DNA from: DASYHS01 sp035998295
GTDB lineage: Bacteria; Pseudomonadota; Alphaproteobacteria; Azospirillales; Azospirillaceae
Length of the DNA: 45,036 nt
Assembly: GCF_035998295.1 (NCBI RefSeq)
Contig: NZ_DASYHS010000164.1
Span: 1-45,036, forward strand
Direction: 5' to 3'
Positions 43,131-45,036 of this stretch are shown one piece after another. A model generated the notes under the pieces. That model was given only the letters and a program-made list of their open reading frames with translations. It was not told the DNA's origin and searched no databases. Made by a program: the position numbers and the translations under genes. Position 1 is the stretch's first letter; every line of letters starts with the position of its first letter.

Positions 43131-44678
43131 TCACTTCCATCCGGCGAGATAGAAGTGAGCAATCTCGTCCGGGGTCACAGTATAATCGAGCTTATCATTG
43201 AATGCGTAGGCACGCCCATAGGTGAAGAGAGGAATGGAATACGCTTGATCGTTGATTTTTTCCAATGCCTTCTCGTACAGCTTATTTCTCTCGGCGACAT
43301 CCATCGTGCTGTCGGCGGCTTCGAGCCAAGCCGTTACCTCCGGGTCGCGAGCATAGTCGTCAACGCCACCCCTGAAATAGAGACTGACCGATGCGGACGC
43401 ATCCTGCATGCCCTGCGACCCCCAGGTCAGGTGCGCCATCTCCGCCTTGCCCTCGATGACGAGGGGCCGCAACGCAACGTTCTGGATGAAGCGGAAATCC
43501 GGCCGGATGCCGACGGCGCGCAGATAAGCCAGGACCGCTTCGGAATAGGCCCGGTCTCGATAGGCGTAGAAGGGGAGGTCCAGGCCGTCGGGATAGCCCG
43601 CTTCGGCAAGAAGTTTCCTTGCCTGCTCGGGATCATAGTCCCATTGCGTGACGTCGGCGGTGCAGCCGACCTGGTCCGGGTGGCACATCGACCTCAGCAC
43701 TTCGGCGGAGTTGCCCACCAGCTTGGCGATCGCCTCGCGGTCGATCGCGTGGAAGATCGCCCGCCGGACCCGGACATCCTTCAAGGGCGTGTCGCCGGAG
43801 CGGCCGGCGGCATCCAGGGCCAGGAAGGACATGCGCGTCGTCGGTGCCGTCTCCACCGTCACGTCGCCCATGCCGGCGAGCTGCTCGACGTTCTCCGGCG
43901 GCACGCCCCAGATCCAGTCGATGCTGCCGGTCAGGAGCTCTGCGAGCTGCGCCTCGCTGTCGCTGACGGTACGGTAGACGATCTTGCCGATCGTCGGCTG
44001 GCCTTTGGGCCCTCCCTGGAAATAGTCCGGGTTCTTCTCGAAGGTCGCGGAGGTGCCGGCCTCGAAGCCCGTCATTCTGTACGGGCCGGTGCAGACCGGG
44101 CGGACCGCTCCCCAGTCCCGCCGCATCTCGCCGGCGGCGTTGGTGACGCTCGGCGCCTTGTCGTAGTGGCCGGACGGGTAGATCGGGGTATTGCCGGACA
44201 GGAACTCGAGGGCCGCCGGCGTCGGCGCCTTGGCCACGATGCGCACCCGGTGGGGGCCGAGCGCCTCGACGCTGTCCATCCAGTCGACGGCCAGGCGGAC
44301 ATTGATGCCGCTGTCGGGCTTCATCACGTGCCGAAACGTCTGGACCACGTCCTCGGCGTCGAGATCGGTGCCGTCGTGAAACCTGACGCCCTCGCGCAGG
44401 TCAAGCTCGAGGGTGACGTCGTCGACCCATCGATAGGACTCGGCAAGCAGAGGCTCGTAATCGCCGGATATCGGATCGCGGTAGATCAGGGAGTCGCAGT
44501 TGTACAAGGTCGTGATGACGACCTCCCGCAAACCCTGGTAATAGATATCGAACGTGTCTATTTCGGTCGCGGTGACCCATGTCAGCGTGTCGTCGTCCTT
44601 CCCGGCCTCCGCGACCGTCGGCACCGCTGCCAGGGCCAAGGTGTTGCAGACGAGCAGCATCGGCAAACGTTTCGGCAT
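43131..44678 (-). CDS. Peptide/nickel-type (family 5) extracellular solute-binding protein
   Basis: 515 residues from ATG 44678 (GGGAGGAAAC upstream); a longer frame upstream was rejected since it runs through the promoter. A signal peptide (MPKRLPMLLVCNTLALAAVP) ends at VAEA. Family-5 features: NCDSLIYRDPISGDYEPLLA, LELDLREGVRFHDGTDLDAE, CTGPYRMTGFEAGTSATFEK, RVRRAIFHAIDREAI, and ARKLLAEAGYPDGL. It binds a peptide-like or other amphipathic ligand for the permeases that follow. It is the first gene of the operon. Confidence 0.93.
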   Translation of the reverse strand: MPKRLPMLLVCNTLALAAVPTVAEAGKDDDTLTWVTATEIDTFDIYYQGLREVVITTLYNCDSLIYRDPISGDYEPLLAESYRWVDDVTLELDLREGVRFHDGTDLDAEDVVQTFRHVMKPDSGINVRLAVDWMDSVEALGPHRVRIVAKAPTPAALEFLSGNTPIYPSGHYDKAPSVTNAAGEMRRDWGAVRPVCTGPYRMTGFEAGTSATFEKNPDYFQGGPKGQPTIGKIVYRTVSDSEAQLAELLTGSIDWIWGVPPENVEQLAGMGDVTVETAPTTRMSFLALDAAGRSGDTPLKDVRVRRAIFHAIDREAIAKLVGNSAEVLRSMCHPDQVGCTADVTQWDYDPEQARKLLAEAGYPDGLDLPFYAYRDRAYSEAVLAYLRAVGIRPDFRFIQNVALRPLVIEGKAEMAHLTWGSQGMQDASASVSLYFRGGVDDYARDPEVTAWLEAADSTMDVAERNKLYEKALEKINDQAYSIPLFTYGRAYAFNDKLDYTVTPDEIAHFYLAGWK

Positions 44679-44826
44679 CGTTTCCTCCCATGCATCGGCT
44701 TCGCCGCCATCCGGCCTTGCCGGCCTGTCCGCGACCACCGTTGTCGTTCTCGGCCATGGCGGCCCGCCACCGGCGGCAGCTGCGCTAAGGAGTCCGGTAC
44801 GGAGGGCCACCTGCCGATGAGCTAAT

Positions 44827-44866
44827 AAGATTGCCGAATACGCGGTTTCGGTCAACTATAATTGCT
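44827..44866 (-). promoter_or_regulatory. Peptide-transport operon promoter with an upstream AGCAATT element
   Basis: Read leftward: AGCAATT (44866-44860), four bases, TTGACC (-35, 44855-44850), 17-bp spacer ending GC, AATCTT (-10, 44832-44827). Spacing of all three parts equals that of the mutase promoter at 37554-37593. GATATAGCAATT just upstream also resembles the control region at 26881-26892. Confidence 0.6.
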
Positions 44867-45035
44867 ATATCAGCGAGATTGCCGGCCATAACCCGCGGAA
44901 TGAGTGGTGTTGTCCGGAATGATGCGGGCAGGCAACGGTCCGCTCGCTGGTCAGCATGTCGAGCGCCGGCCAGCCATCGAGCGGCCGGCCCGGATCGGGC
45001 CAGTCCAGCGATAGGGCTGCGCAGGGAAACCCGCT
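44865..45035 (-). CDS. Possible C-terminal end of an upstream gene (runs off the right edge)
   Basis: One leftward frame is open from the right edge to a TAG at 44867-44865 (56 residues) with high-GC codons in its first 40 positions; it reads ALSLDWPDPGRPLDGWPALD and then SERTVACPHHSG. I do not recognise it. It could be a real gene end reading toward the transport operon or a chance frame. The rest of 44679-45036 is the promoter/leader of that operon. Confidence 0.25.
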   Translation of the reverse strand, partial: SGFPCAALSLDWPDPGRPLDGWPALDMLTSERTVACPHHSGQHHSFRGLWPAISLI

Positions 45036-45036
45036 A

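Overview
This is a GC-rich bacterial window (about two-thirds G+C by eye) with high-GC3 codons, Shine-Dalgarno leaders, tightly overlapped operons and many ABC uptake systems. Gene style (DUF4102 integrase, RHH_4 regulator, MurR/RpiR plus polyamine-type ABC operon, DMFase-like and B12-mutase genes) fits a metabolically versatile alphaproteobacterium. The species cannot be told from the sequence.

Region 1 (1-10.1 kb) looks like ordinary chromosome. It holds a cut-off AraC regulator, an MFS transporter, and a MurR/RpiR repressor divergent from a five-gene operon (polyamine-type ABC transporter plus a self-cleaving P1/S58 aminopeptidase). A DJ-1/AraC regulator, an OsmC protein and a DUF1272 zinc protein follow.

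Region 2 (10.1-19.8 kb) is a decayed mobile island. At its left edge lie the 3' half of a tRNA gene with anticodon CAU, that tRNA's terminator, and a tRNA-targeting tyrosine integrase broken by an in-frame TAG and a terminal frameshift. It carries an AbiE toxin-antitoxin pair, a second partial copy of the integrase/AbiEii tails, a RelE/HigB-HigA pair with twin palindromic operators, an RHH regulator, two convergent paralogous XRE regulators, a helix-turn-helix gene split by TGA, and relics of a transposase and an ECF sigma factor.

Region 3 (19.9-31.5 kb) is a catabolic cluster. A seven-gene leftward operon (solute-binding protein, two permeases, aldehyde dehydrogenase, frameshifted OYE-type flavoenzyme, lipocalin-like protein, RidA) diverges from a large N,N-dimethylformamidase-like enzyme whose small and large subunits appear fused. 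The ABC ATPase and an Lrp-type regulator follow.

Region 4 (31.5-39.2 kb) is a leftward B12-mutase operon: mutase large subunit, B12-binding subunit, acyl-CoA ligase, thiolase, MeaB. It diverges from an exported SMP-30-like lactonase and a second lipocalin-like protein.

Region 5 (39.3-45 kb) is a peptide-type ABC importer (SBP, B with a frameshift, C, D, F). Its promoter shares a long spaced motif with the mutase promoter. My inference is that regions 3-5 form one pathway: import, amide hydrolysis, oxidation, CoA activation, carbon-skeleton rearrangement, thiolysis. The substrate is unknown.
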